64,000 nt of DNA from contig OZ241882.1 of NCBI GenBank assembly GCA_965203255.1, forward strand, positions 5,022,001 through 5,086,000, written 5' to 3'. Below the pieces are notes generated by a model that made no database searches, was not told the origin of the DNA, and saw only the letters and a list, made by a program, of their open reading frames with translations. The position numbers and the translations under genes are program-made. Source of the stretch: JAPOUP01 sp965203255 (lineage in GTDB: Bacteria; Pseudomonadota; Alphaproteobacteria; Rhodobacterales; Rhodobacteraceae). This document shows, piece after piece, positions 54,201 to 62,088 of this stretch. Positions within the stretch are counted from its first letter, which is position 1, and each line of letters begins with the position of its first letter.

Positions 54201-54471
54201 TCTGGGTCGCAATGCCTGCATGGTCTGTTCCCGGCTGCCACAGCGTGTCAAAGCCACGCATTCTGTGCCATCGGATCAGGATGTCCTGCAACGTGTTGTT
54301 GAACGCGTGACCCATATGCAGGCTACCGGTCACGTTTGGTGGCGGGATCATGATGCAGAAAGTTTCCTTTCTGGAGGCGTTCGCGCCCGCCAGGAATGCG
54401 CCCGTCCTTTCCCAGGTCTCGTAAATCCTTGGTTCTGCCTCAGCGGCGTTGAAGGTTTTTTCCTTCGGCAT
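51247..54471 (-). CDS. valS: Valyl-tRNA synthetase, unusually long
   Basis: 1074 residues, against ~950 in E. coli. The HIGH motif is in PPNVTGSLHMGHAFNNTLQD, KMSKS in VKGKKMSKSLGNVLDP, and the editing domain has ATTRPETMLGDGAVAVHP. The C-terminal coiled coil (EKDRLEKSLTKLERELAGLEGRLSN) is present. Extra length comes from an ~80-residue insertion after HQIPVWYGFDLSGEG (about 515-600) before RDPDVLDTWFSSGLWP, and a smaller one in the following region. Downstream of no DUF2497 gene, unlike the usual order. Confidence 0.97.
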   Translation of the reverse strand: MPKEKTFNAAEAEPRIYETWERTGAFLAGANASRKETFCIMIPPPNVTGSLHMGHAFNNTLQDILIRWHRMRGFDTLWQPGTDHAGIATQMVVERELAKESKANRRQLGREKFIERVWQQKIRSRGNIIGQLKRLGASCDWSREAFTMGGAPGDPDADSGAPNFHDAVIRVFVDMYRKGLIYRGKRLVNWDPHFETAISDLEVENVETPGHMWHFKYPLAGGETYLYVEKDDDGHIVLEERRNYISIATTRPETMLGDGAVAVHPSDERYAPIVGKLCEIPVGPKGYRRLIPIIIDEYPDPSFGSGAVKITGAHDFNDYAVAKRADIPCYRLMDTKAQMREDGIPYAEAAAVALSVARGEQTLSESEADALNLVPDDLRGLDRYEARDKVIQQITDEGLAVVSLDTDGNTVPMVETKPIMLPIGDRSKTVIEPMLTDQWFVDADRIVGPAIEAVRVGETLILPEADRKVYFHWLENIEPWCISRQLWWGHQIPVWYGFDLSGEGSLNLDESSSLREADLSRILSRKALLQRGETHRSAVDFESVSAQFHDVVESLPAPLSHARVVEVSDRDEAISMFEACLTDQASSAPVYPIWRDPDVLDTWFSSGLWPIGTLGWPNDTDALRKYFPTNVLVTGFDIIFFWVARMMMMQFAVVGRRPFDTVYVHALVRDVKGKKMSKSLGNVLDPLELIDDYGADAVRFTLAAMAAMGRDLRLSTERVAGYRNFGTKLWNALRFAEMNGAYDPATIDFRAKMVSDPNIASYLGIRRKERNCDDTAEGPDTLSSHEAESLSTFLGQLHTADRWIVGETAKVREAIDQALTAYRFNDAATAIHGFVWGKVCDWYVEFSKPLLNSEYPQTSQLTRAVMGWVMDQCLILLHPIMPFITEELWQTTAIRSKALIHADWPCYNASELVDRDSDREMNWVIALIEAIRSARAQMHVPAGLHVSMIQLELDQAGRTAWANNESLIKRLARLDTLQKASEIPKGSIAITVEGGRFCIPLSGIIDVTAEKDRLEKSLTKLERELAGLEGRLSNANFVTSAPENVVEDTRQKVKTRKDETAALKEALLRLSDIS

Positions 54472-55072
54472 GGGTCTCTGTTCCGTGGTTCCGGTCTGCG
54501 CGGTGTCTAGCGGAGGGGAGGTGGGAGTGGAAGCTGGAATTGGCTGTGTGTTTGGTCCGTATCAGGGAGTTGCCATTGTCTGCCGGATTCGCTGTCGGCG
54601 GCGTTTCGTGCCCGAAAGTCCGGGTGCTGACCCATAGTTTCGGCGATTGATCGGTTTGTTGGGCACCAACTTGTCTCAACTGAACTGCCGGTTCCGGAAA
54701 TGATCGATCAGTCACAACGCTAGCGTCAAACGGTTCGCAGTCGCGCAGTCGCTTGCCTCGTCCGCATTCCGGCCCACTTCCGAATTACCAGTGCGGTACA
54801 AGGATTGTATGCTGGATCAAATCCTGCTGATTGCGCGGGACTTCATCGCTTTTTCCGGAATTCCTGGAAACGGTGCCCAAATTCGATAGCTTCCTTTGAC
54901 TGGGGCCATCCAATTGCGTTACTTGATCGTGACATACAGGGTAAGGGAACCGTTAGGACATGCTTCTACCTGAAAATGCCATACGGCACCGTCGGAGAAA
55001 CCTGGCTTTGGTCCGAATAGTGTTGACTGGCATTGCGGCAAGCGCGGCGCTTTTCAAACATGGCGATCCAAG
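54472..55072. other. No gene recognised (601 bp)
   Basis: Divergent spacer between valS and the DUF3572 gene. No tRNA, small RNA or repeat was recognised by eye; short frames are uninformative. Confidence 0.4.
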
Positions 55073-55351
55073 ATGACGCAGGATCGGGCCGAGATGATTG
55101 CGGCTAGAGCGCTGGGATGGCTCGCGGGCAATGGAGAATTGGTATCGGCTTTTCTTGGCGCGACTGGGTCGAATGCCGAAGACCTGCGGGCGCAGGCCGA
55201 TGATCCGGCGTTCCTGATCTCGATTCTGGATTTCCTTGCGATGGACGACGCGTGGATCATCGCTTTCTGCGATGCCGAAGGTCTACCGTATGAGGCGCCG
55301 ATGCAGGCCCGCAACGCTCTACCGGGCGGTTCTGAGGTTCATTGGACTTGA
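55073..55351 (+). CDS. DUF3572 family protein
   Basis: 92 residues, all-helical: EMIAARALGWLAGNGELVSAFLGATG, then DLRAQADDPAFLISILDFLAMDDAWIIAFCDAEGLPYE. This matches the small alphaproteobacterial DUF3572 family of unknown function. The ATG follows a weak site (AAGATG). No operon partner is apparent. Confidence 0.85.
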   Translation: MTQDRAEMIAARALGWLAGNGELVSAFLGATGSNAEDLRAQADDPAFLISILDFLAMDDAWIIAFCDAEGLPYEAPMQARNALPGGSEVHWT

Positions 55352-55909
55352 CCGCGGTCCTGTTTGTCAGCCTATGCGTTTGTCCGTCCCATTTTCTGGA
55401 ATCAAGGATCAAGCTGGGGAGCCTCGTCCCGATTGTGTGCTCTCGGATGAACCCGGTCCCTGCCGCATCAAATCGGCGGTGTGGTGAGCAGGAAGCCAGT
55501 TTCACGGGCAATCCTCAGAAGACGTATATCAGATTGGTTGCTTGGGCTTTCAAAGGAACGCACAGAACACCCATAGCGCCTCTGCAGGTGCGTTCGAGAC
55601 CGTAGCATTGAGTTCACAATCTCTGGCAGGAGTGGGGAGGTGCCGGAGGGCGGTCGTGTACGCGCGGTCAAGGAATCGTTCCGGAAAGTGGACATACATG
55701 ACTTCCCTGAGGAATGGTTGTTCGGGCGTGACCGCATTCATCCACCTCTACCGCCCCTTCAGGTAGTATTCGTTCCCACCAACCGGACTGATCACGGGCG
55801 ACTTCCCGGCCGCCACAAACCTTGAACAACGGGCCTGTCTGTGACCCGTCGCCCCGGACCACCATTCGTCGGTCCCTGCCAGTTCCGGGTCTTCGGTCAG
55901 AGATCCGAT
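55352..55909. other. No gene recognised (558 bp)
   Basis: Convergent spacer between DUF3572 and rdhA. No family-like frame, hairpin with T-run or known repeat was found. Confidence 0.4.
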
Positions 55910-58900
55910 TCAAAGATCGATTTCCAACGTCCCGTTTGGCTCCATTGCACGTGACTGGCACAGGATCATGCTGGTTTCACGCTGTTTCCGTGAAAGCACA
56001 AAATCACGGTGCTCGACCTGGCCACTCAAGACAGTGCACCTGCAGACGCCGCACAGACCGTCGGAGCATTTGACGTCAATATGCACGCCAGCCGAAAGGA
56101 CCGCGTCAGTTCCCGCTTCGTCAGGATTTACAGGGATCGTCCTGCCGGACCGGACCAGTTTGAGATTGAATGGGCGATTTTCGTATTCGGGTTGTTCAGG
56201 GACTGAGAAGTACTCGAGGTGCCGCGAGTTTTCCGGAAAGCCGTTCGCGGAAGCGGCGTCAATGACCGCCTGCATGTATGCATCCGGTCCACAGGTATAC
56301 ACATGGGCTCCCTCACGATAACGCAGAATGTCAGCGAGCTCCGCTCGCGTGCCATCATCAGAAAAGTGACACATCACGCAGTCGTTCCATGGTGCTGCGG
56401 TAACGATATCCAGAAACCCGGCGTTGGAGCGCTTTGAACAGGAATAATGCAGTTCGAACGCTGCCCCAATCGCATGAAGCCTGTGGGCCATGGCGACCAT
56501 CGGTGTAATGCCGATTCCCCCTCCCATGAGATAGGTGAAGGACGCATGTTCTTCGAGTGGAAAGTGGTTGATTGGGTGGCTGATGAATACCTGCCGTCCC
56601 TCCTCGAAAATGCGGTGCAGGAGCCTTGAGCCGCCCTTTCCATCGTCTTCCCGAAGAACTGCGATCTGGTACTTCGATCGATCGGCCGGATCCCCCGAAA
56701 GGGAATACTGGCGAAAGAACTCGGGTGCCACGACCACGTCGACATGTGCTCCGGCGTCGGCATGGGGCAGGAGGGATCCGTCGGGCTTCCGGAATTCGTA
56801 TAGCGTGATGTCAGGAGTCAGCCGCACCGCCTTGGAGACGCTAACCTGCAACACAGGACTCTCACCGCCGTCGGCAATATATGTGTGTTCAGTTGGCTTG
56901 CCTTCGGTGCGCCGTTGCCTGTGCTCGCCAGCACTGATCATGGCCTTGTAGGCGGCAATTCCCGCCTCTCTGTCCATGGGAAACGGCCAAGCATAGGGCG
57001 GCGGTGCGAGAGGTGCGGGATAGACTGCCAGTGTCTGGTCCTCGTACTTCAATTCCAGCCCCTTGGAGAGTGCTCGGGCATTTGGGTCATGCGGTGAGCT
57101 GCGATATGGTCCATCGTCAACCATCTCGAGATCCCACCACCACTTCTTGACCGGGTTGATTTCTCCATTGCCGACCAGATCATCCAGCTTCGCCAATGCG
57201 CGGGCCGCGAAAGGCGCTTTCATTGCCGCCCAGCGGAAGGGTTTTTCAGCAAACAGGCCTTCCAGGTTCCAGGGACAGGTCTTCATGCATCGCCCACACA
57301 TCGCGCCGTTTTTTTGAGCGACGCGATAGGTCGTGCATTTCTGGCTGTCGGATTTCCATATCTCGTATCCGTTGAACATAAGTTTCGGACCTGCGGTGAT
57401 CGCCCCTGACGGACATTCGCGTGCGCACTTGTTGCAGGCTTCACAGAACCGTTGCAGGCCAAAGTCGATGGGCCGATCATGCGTGATGGGCATAGTGGTC
57501 GTGACGACACCGGACTTGAGGCGAGGCCCGAGGAAAGGGTTGAGGATAACTTCTCCGATACGGCTGACCTCCCCCAAGCCTGAGAGAAGCAGAAGTGGCG
57601 GATGGAGAACTTCGTCGTCCATGACCGTGTGGGTTCTGGCCGAATAGCCAAGGTTCCGGATATGCTGCGCCAGTACGCCACCGATCAATGAGAATCGAAG
57701 ATAGGCTCGCATGGATTGGGCGCAGGCGATCCAATCATCGCCGGACGCACCTTCCATGGTTTCGTGACCCTGGTCCACGATCATGCTGACCGCATGTCCA
57801 TGGTAGGGTGTAATCGGATTTCCAGCCGCGTCATGGCTATAGTAGGTCCAGTCGGGACAAGCCGAAAGCCCAACGGCATCCATGCCAAGGAAATAGAGCG
57901 CAGCCTTGATGTTGTTGGCGTTCGTTTCCGGGTCGAGCGTCGAGGGATGCACCTCTCTCCTGTCGCCGTCCTGCAGCAGGATGAATGCGCCGAGGCTTGG
58001 GCGGAAGGCGAACGCAGCCGCAGATTTGCGCACATAGTTGCCGTTCCGTGCACCTTCCTGAACGGCCTTGCCAAGATCGCCGAACAATGACCTCGCGAAC
58101 ATGTTGGCGCGTTTTGGCACACGGGCGACATTGTCGCGGTCGATGTAGGTGGTGGGCTCATTGACCCTCTTGAGTGTTTCGAACGGATGAGGGCCGTCGC
58201 GGAAATCGCGGGAGCGGTAGGGATCGCGGTTGCGGGCGGATTTGGCGTGGCGGCCGAGACCGGTGCTCCATGTAAGTCCCGGCCGTTGATTGGGCGCCAA
58301 GGGTTCATCCGGCGCCAATTCGAGCGTTGTCGTGATGGCTGCCAGTCCGTAGTTGCGGCCAAGGAACGGGTTTACCGCCACGTCACCGTCAATCCAGTTC
58401 AGGCCGGCTGCCACGCTGAGCTGTTGGAGATGTACGTCTGATGCCGCTTCCGAGTGCGCCCGTGCCTCCCATCCCAATAGTCGGATGTAGTTCGCCAGCG
58501 TCACCGCCGTCTCCATTGCCCGGAGGCAGGCTCGATGCGACTGGGCGTCATGGATCCAGTCGCCACCCGTTTCGTCCTCCCTTGGATTCCGCGGCATGTC
58601 ATACAGAAATACAAGTGCATGCGTGTGATGGCGGCAGTCCATCGGCGGTCTTCTCAATGATTCCTTAAGGCTGGCCATGATCACGTCAATTCCAGCAGCC
58701 AGCGTCTTCGGTTGCATCGTTCGAATCTTTTCGGCGAGACGTTCCACATCGGGATTGGTTACGGGTGTGTCGAGAAGCGCGGAAGCCGGGAGTTTGCAAA
58801 GCCCGACCTGGCTTGCGTCGCAGTAATACCCAAAAGCCTTAAGGTGTTCGGCCCGTTGCCCGGGATCTGATGGAATCTCGGCCTGCTCGCGCTTGACGAG

Positions 58901-59104
58901 TCCCTCCCGAGTTGCGTCCAGCATGGCCTGATATTCCTGCATCGCGTTGACGATACTAAGTGGATTGGCCGGTCGACGGAAACTTAGGCCATTCATCGGC
59001 ACAAGACGTTCGAGCTTGGGGGAGGACCTCACCCGCGCAAGCCGCTCTAGCGGATAGGAGCCCAGATGAGGCGGCCGATTCCTGTAGGAACGAATCTTGG
59101 CCAT
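55910..59104 (-). CDS. rdhA: Catabolic reductive dehalogenase fused to its own NAD(P)H-type reductase
   Basis: 1064 residues without a Tat signal, so cytoplasmic. Two RdhA-like modules lie in tandem: residues ~60-330 are a degenerate copy, and ~400-680 the B12 domain (HETMEGASGDDWIACAQSMRAY, LGEVSRIGEVILNPFLGPRLKS). Two [4Fe-4S] motifs follow, CEACNKCARECPSGAI and CGRCMKTCPWN. The C-terminal third is an FMN-type reductase (GGGIGITPMVAMAH) with a plant-type [2Fe-2S] (KCSDGLCGVCRCTV). This is the layout of NpRdhA/BhbA, which remove halogens from haloaromatics using corrinoid. The substrate is not predictable. Confidence 0.92.
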   Translation of the reverse strand: MAKIRSYRNRPPHLGSYPLERLARVRSSPKLERLVPMNGLSFRRPANPLSIVNAMQEYQAMLDATREGLVKREQAEIPSDPGQRAEHLKAFGYYCDASQVGLCKLPASALLDTPVTNPDVERLAEKIRTMQPKTLAAGIDVIMASLKESLRRPPMDCRHHTHALVFLYDMPRNPREDETGGDWIHDAQSHRACLRAMETAVTLANYIRLLGWEARAHSEAASDVHLQQLSVAAGLNWIDGDVAVNPFLGRNYGLAAITTTLELAPDEPLAPNQRPGLTWSTGLGRHAKSARNRDPYRSRDFRDGPHPFETLKRVNEPTTYIDRDNVARVPKRANMFARSLFGDLGKAVQEGARNGNYVRKSAAAFAFRPSLGAFILLQDGDRREVHPSTLDPETNANNIKAALYFLGMDAVGLSACPDWTYYSHDAAGNPITPYHGHAVSMIVDQGHETMEGASGDDWIACAQSMRAYLRFSLIGGVLAQHIRNLGYSARTHTVMDDEVLHPPLLLLSGLGEVSRIGEVILNPFLGPRLKSGVVTTTMPITHDRPIDFGLQRFCEACNKCARECPSGAITAGPKLMFNGYEIWKSDSQKCTTYRVAQKNGAMCGRCMKTCPWNLEGLFAEKPFRWAAMKAPFAARALAKLDDLVGNGEINPVKKWWWDLEMVDDGPYRSSPHDPNARALSKGLELKYEDQTLAVYPAPLAPPPYAWPFPMDREAGIAAYKAMISAGEHRQRRTEGKPTEHTYIADGGESPVLQVSVSKAVRLTPDITLYEFRKPDGSLLPHADAGAHVDVVVAPEFFRQYSLSGDPADRSKYQIAVLREDDGKGGSRLLHRIFEEGRQVFISHPINHFPLEEHASFTYLMGGGIGITPMVAMAHRLHAIGAAFELHYSCSKRSNAGFLDIVTAAPWNDCVMCHFSDDGTRAELADILRYREGAHVYTCGPDAYMQAVIDAASANGFPENSRHLEYFSVPEQPEYENRPFNLKLVRSGRTIPVNPDEAGTDAVLSAGVHIDVKCSDGLCGVCRCTVLSGQVEHRDFVLSRKQRETSMILCQSRAMEPNGTLEIDL

Positions 59105-59109
59105 CTGAT

Positions 59110-59565
59110 CTAGATCCTGCTCAGTGCAGTATCGTCACCTGCATGTGTGATCTGCAGAAGACGTATCAGGTTTTCACGACCACGTTCACCGAGATGAGAT
59201 TCCATTACGGCATTGTTGTCTTTGGCCATCGGTGTGCCTTTGACCAACAGGTCGGTTCCGAGTTCCGTCAGCACGACAGTTCGCGTGCGTCCATCACCCT
59301 GACCCGGCACTCTGTCGATCAGGCCACGGTCCTGCATTTGTCTCAACGCACGGCTAGCGGCAGTCCGGTCGATTCCAACAAAGCGCGCGATGTCGGAGGG
59401 CTGCCCCAAGCCCTCATTGCCAATTGCGAGAAGAACGCACCAGATGGTTCTCGTCAGGCCAAGCGATTTGAGGCGCTCTTCCAGCCGCCGCTCCTGAATG
59501 CGGGCCGCTAGTGATAATTGATAGCCCAGCGAAGCATGTAGATGATAGGGTGCTGTCCCTGACAT
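59110..59565 (-). CDS. MarR-family regulator of rdhA
   Basis: 151 residues. The winged helix is clear: GLGQPSDIARFVGIDRTAASRALRQMQDRGLIDRVPGQGDGRTRTVVLTELG, with amphipathic dimerisation helices at both ends. MarR proteins control reductive dehalogenase genes in organohalide-degrading bacteria, so this probably senses the substrate. The stop is 5 bp before the rdhA start. ATG 59565 is used; a TTG at 59580 lies inside a palindrome. Confidence 0.9.
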   Translation of the reverse strand: MSGTAPYHLHASLGYQLSLAARIQERRLEERLKSLGLTRTIWCVLLAIGNEGLGQPSDIARFVGIDRTAASRALRQMQDRGLIDRVPGQGDGRTRTVVLTELGTDLLVKGTPMAKDNNAVMESHLGERGRENLIRLLQITHAGDDTALSRI

Positions 59566-59566
59566 G

Positions 59567-59581
59567 GTTATCACTGTCAAC
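59567..59581. promoter_or_regulatory. Candidate MarR operator at the marR start
   Basis: GTTATCACTGTCAAC is an imperfect palindrome (5 of 7 pairs) directly upstream of the MarR ATG, in the divergent region shared with the HAD gene. MarR proteins often bind such sites to repress themselves. Confidence 0.35.
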
Positions 59582-59627
59582 TATTCCAGCATCGCTGTCA
59601 ACGCGCGGTGCAGCCTAGGAGGACAAG

Positions 59628-60332
59628 ATGGCGGAACCGATACTCGGGATCCTGTTTGACAAGGATGGGACACTGTTCGAATTCGAGGCTACATGGAATG
59701 CCTGGGCAGAAGCGATGCTCGGTGAACTCGCCGACAGCTACAACGCTGAGGTGCAGTCGCTTGGCTCTCTGATTGGGTTCGACTCACAGGAAAGGAGGTT
59801 TGCATCGGACAGTGAGGTGATCGCAGGGACGCCGGAAGATATTGTCCGCCGGTTGATGCCGGGCTTGCCTGATGTGGATTCTGCGGACTTACTTGAAGCG
59901 ATCAATGCAAGCGCAGCGTGCGTTCCACTCGCAGAGGCTGTCCCACTTGGGCCACTCCTTGCCGAACTTCGTGCCATGGGGCTTCGTTTGGGCGTCGCAA
60001 CGAACGATTCTGAAGTGGTGGCCAGAATGCACATCGCAGCCGCGGAAATCGAAGAGGAATTTGAGTTCATCGCGGGCTACGATAGCGGATTTGGTGCCAA
60101 GCCGTTGCCCGGTATGTGTTTGGCGTTTGCTGCGGCGATTGGGCTTCCGCCAGCCAACGTCCTGATGGTCGGCGACAGCGCAACGGATCTTCTGGCGGGG
60201 CGAGCCGCCGGCATGCGAACAGTCGCAGTGCTCACCGGGCGTACTTCCACGTCGGATCTGGCGGCGCTTGCCACGGCGGTGCTTCCGAACATCGGCCATC
60301 TACCACGCTGGATCGTTGGTTGCGCAGACTGA
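59628..60332 (+). CDS. HAD-family hydrolase (phosphoglycolate-phosphatase-like)
   Basis: 234 residues. Motif I FDKDGTLF, motif II LGVATNDS, motif III Lys in FGAKPLPGMC, and motif IV VLMVGDSATDLLAG. The cap is helical, as in Gph. A phosphatase for a small phosphate ester is likely; substrate unknown. AGGAGGAC lies 6 bases before the ATG. Divergent from marR-rdhA and possibly read with mttB 130 bp downstream. A haloacid-dehalogenase role beside rdhA would be speculation. Confidence 0.88.
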   Translation: MAEPILGILFDKDGTLFEFEATWNAWAEAMLGELADSYNAEVQSLGSLIGFDSQERRFASDSEVIAGTPEDIVRRLMPGLPDVDSADLLEAINASAACVPLAEAVPLGPLLAELRAMGLRLGVATNDSEVVARMHIAAAEIEEEFEFIAGYDSGFGAKPLPGMCLAFAAAIGLPPANVLMVGDSATDLLAGRAAGMRTVAVLTGRTSTSDLAALATAVLPNIGHLPRWIVGCAD

Positions 60333-60464
60333 TTCGCTGCGAGTTGCCTGGTTGGGCTCGGGCATTGGAGATATTGCCGGAGAATGCGACTGAATCCGTC
60401 GCATTCTTCGCACTTGGATGTCGTTGGCTCCTGTCAATTGGGAACGACAACAGGGGGGTAGACC

Positions 60465-62021
60465 ATGACTGTAGCGAAACCGCGAAGGAAACGATCTGGT
60501 GGACGGGCCGGCAATCCACGCAGGAACAGCCCACAGGTGATTTCGCAGACGCCGTGGAGGATTCCCCAAAACCCCGATCGGCCGACCGAACCGCTGGACG
60601 AAGAGGGCATGCAGGCAGTCCACGACTGCGCAATGCGGATCCTGGAGGAAATCGGAGTGGAATTCCTCAACGAGGAGAGCTTGGGAATCTTCCGGAAGGC
60701 TGGCTGTGCGGTCAGCGGACAGAACGTGCGGATGGGCCGGGAGTTCATCATGGAAATGCTGGACCGTGCGCCCAGTGAGTTCATGCTCACCCCGCGCAAT
60801 CCTGACAGGACATTGAAAATTGGGGGCAACAGCATTGTGTTCGGGAATGTGAGTTCGCCACCGAACCATTGGTCGCTCGATGGTGGCAAGACGCCTGGCA
60901 CCCGCCAACAGTGTGCCGACCTCCTAAGGCTGACCCAGTTTTTCAACTGCATTCACTTTGCCGGTGGTTATCCAGTCGAGCCTGTGGATGTTCATGCTTC
61001 GGTCCGCCACCTCGACGTCGTATTCGACAAGCTGACGCTCACTGACAAGGTGATGCATGCCTATAGCCTGGGTAGGGAGCGGGTCGAGGATGTCATGGAA
61101 ATGGTCAGGATCGCCTGTGGCCTGGCGGAGGATGAGTTTCAGGCCAAGCCGCGGATGTACACCAACATCAATTCCACTTCACCCCTGAAACATGATCATC
61201 CAATGATTGACGGATGCCTGCGGTGCGTTCGACGCGGGCAGGCGGTTGTGGTCTCGCCTTTCACCCTGGCAGGTGCCATGTCGCCGGTTACGATGGCGGG
61301 TGCGGTGGCGCAGTCGATTGCCGAGGCGCTGTGCGCGATCGCTTTGTTTCAGTATGTCGCGCCAGGATGCGCTTGCGTATTCGGAACATTTACTTCCAAC
61401 GTGGATATGAAGTCTGGGGCACCTGCGTTCGGCACACCGGAATATATGCGCGCGACCCAGATGACGGGTCAGATGGCACGCCTTTATGGGCTGCCGATGC
61501 GGGCGAGTGGCGTTTGCACGGCAAACATACCCGATGGTCAAGCCATGTGGGAGACATCGAATTCCCTCTGGTCGGCGGTGCAGTCAGGCACGAACATGGT
61601 TTACCACGCCGCTGGATGGTTGGAGGGCGGACTGATCGCAAGCCCAGAGAAGTTCGTCATGGACTGCGAGCTCCTGCAGATGATTCAAAGGTATTTCGAA
61701 CCTGATATCTGGAATACTGGCCAGGACAACCTTGCGCTTGAGGCGATAAGGGAGGTTGGAAGTTCTGGACACTTTTTCGGAGTCCAGCATACCCAGGAGC
61801 GGTATGAGACGGCCTTTTACCAGCCATTCGTTTCGGACTGGAGGAACTACGAGGCTTGGTCGCTCGCAGGAGAGGTCTGGACCGCGGAAAGGGCGCACCG
61901 ATTGGCCAAGGACATCCTGCGTGGTGTTGAGCCACCGCCCATGGATCCAGCGATCCACGAAGAACTCGTCGAATTCGTCGCCAGGCGCAAGCGTGAAGGT
62001 GGCGCTCCAACAGACTTTTGA
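60465..62021 (+). CDS. mttB: MttB-family methyltransferase, non-pyrrolysine
   Basis: 518 residues. The trimethylamine methyltransferase fold is apparent: ILEEIGVEFLNEESLGIF, FGNVSSPPNHWSLDGGK, KPRMYTNINSTSPLKHDHPM and VSPFTLAGAMSPVTMAGAVAQ. No in-frame amber codon is used, so it is not the pyrrolysine TMA enzyme. Such homologues demethylate quaternary amines (glycine betaine, carnitine and others) onto a corrinoid protein. No corrinoid-protein gene lies nearby. The product begins with a basic tail (PRRKRSGGRAGNPRRN). Confidence 0.9.
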   Translation: MTVAKPRRKRSGGRAGNPRRNSPQVISQTPWRIPQNPDRPTEPLDEEGMQAVHDCAMRILEEIGVEFLNEESLGIFRKAGCAVSGQNVRMGREFIMEMLDRAPSEFMLTPRNPDRTLKIGGNSIVFGNVSSPPNHWSLDGGKTPGTRQQCADLLRLTQFFNCIHFAGGYPVEPVDVHASVRHLDVVFDKLTLTDKVMHAYSLGRERVEDVMEMVRIACGLAEDEFQAKPRMYTNINSTSPLKHDHPMIDGCLRCVRRGQAVVVSPFTLAGAMSPVTMAGAVAQSIAEALCAIALFQYVAPGCACVFGTFTSNVDMKSGAPAFGTPEYMRATQMTGQMARLYGLPMRASGVCTANIPDGQAMWETSNSLWSAVQSGTNMVYHAAGWLEGGLIASPEKFVMDCELLQMIQRYFEPDIWNTGQDNLALEAIREVGSSGHFFGVQHTQERYETAFYQPFVSDWRNYEAWSLAGEVWTAERAHRLAKDILRGVEPPPMDPAIHEELVEFVARRKREGGAPTDF

Positions 62022-62088
62022 GCCGTTTGCGCCGACGGTCTTTTTCGCTGTGGCCCTTACATTGAGGAACCACTCGCTGACGTAACCG

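Noticed and set aside
59628..60332. Haloacid dehalogenase linked to rdhA
   Set aside because: The motifs fit a HAD phosphatase, and proximity to rdhA alone does not show dehalogenase activity.
60465..62021. Pyrrolysine-containing trimethylamine methyltransferase
   Set aside because: The frame runs through without an internal TAG codon, so it is the non-pyrrolysine type.
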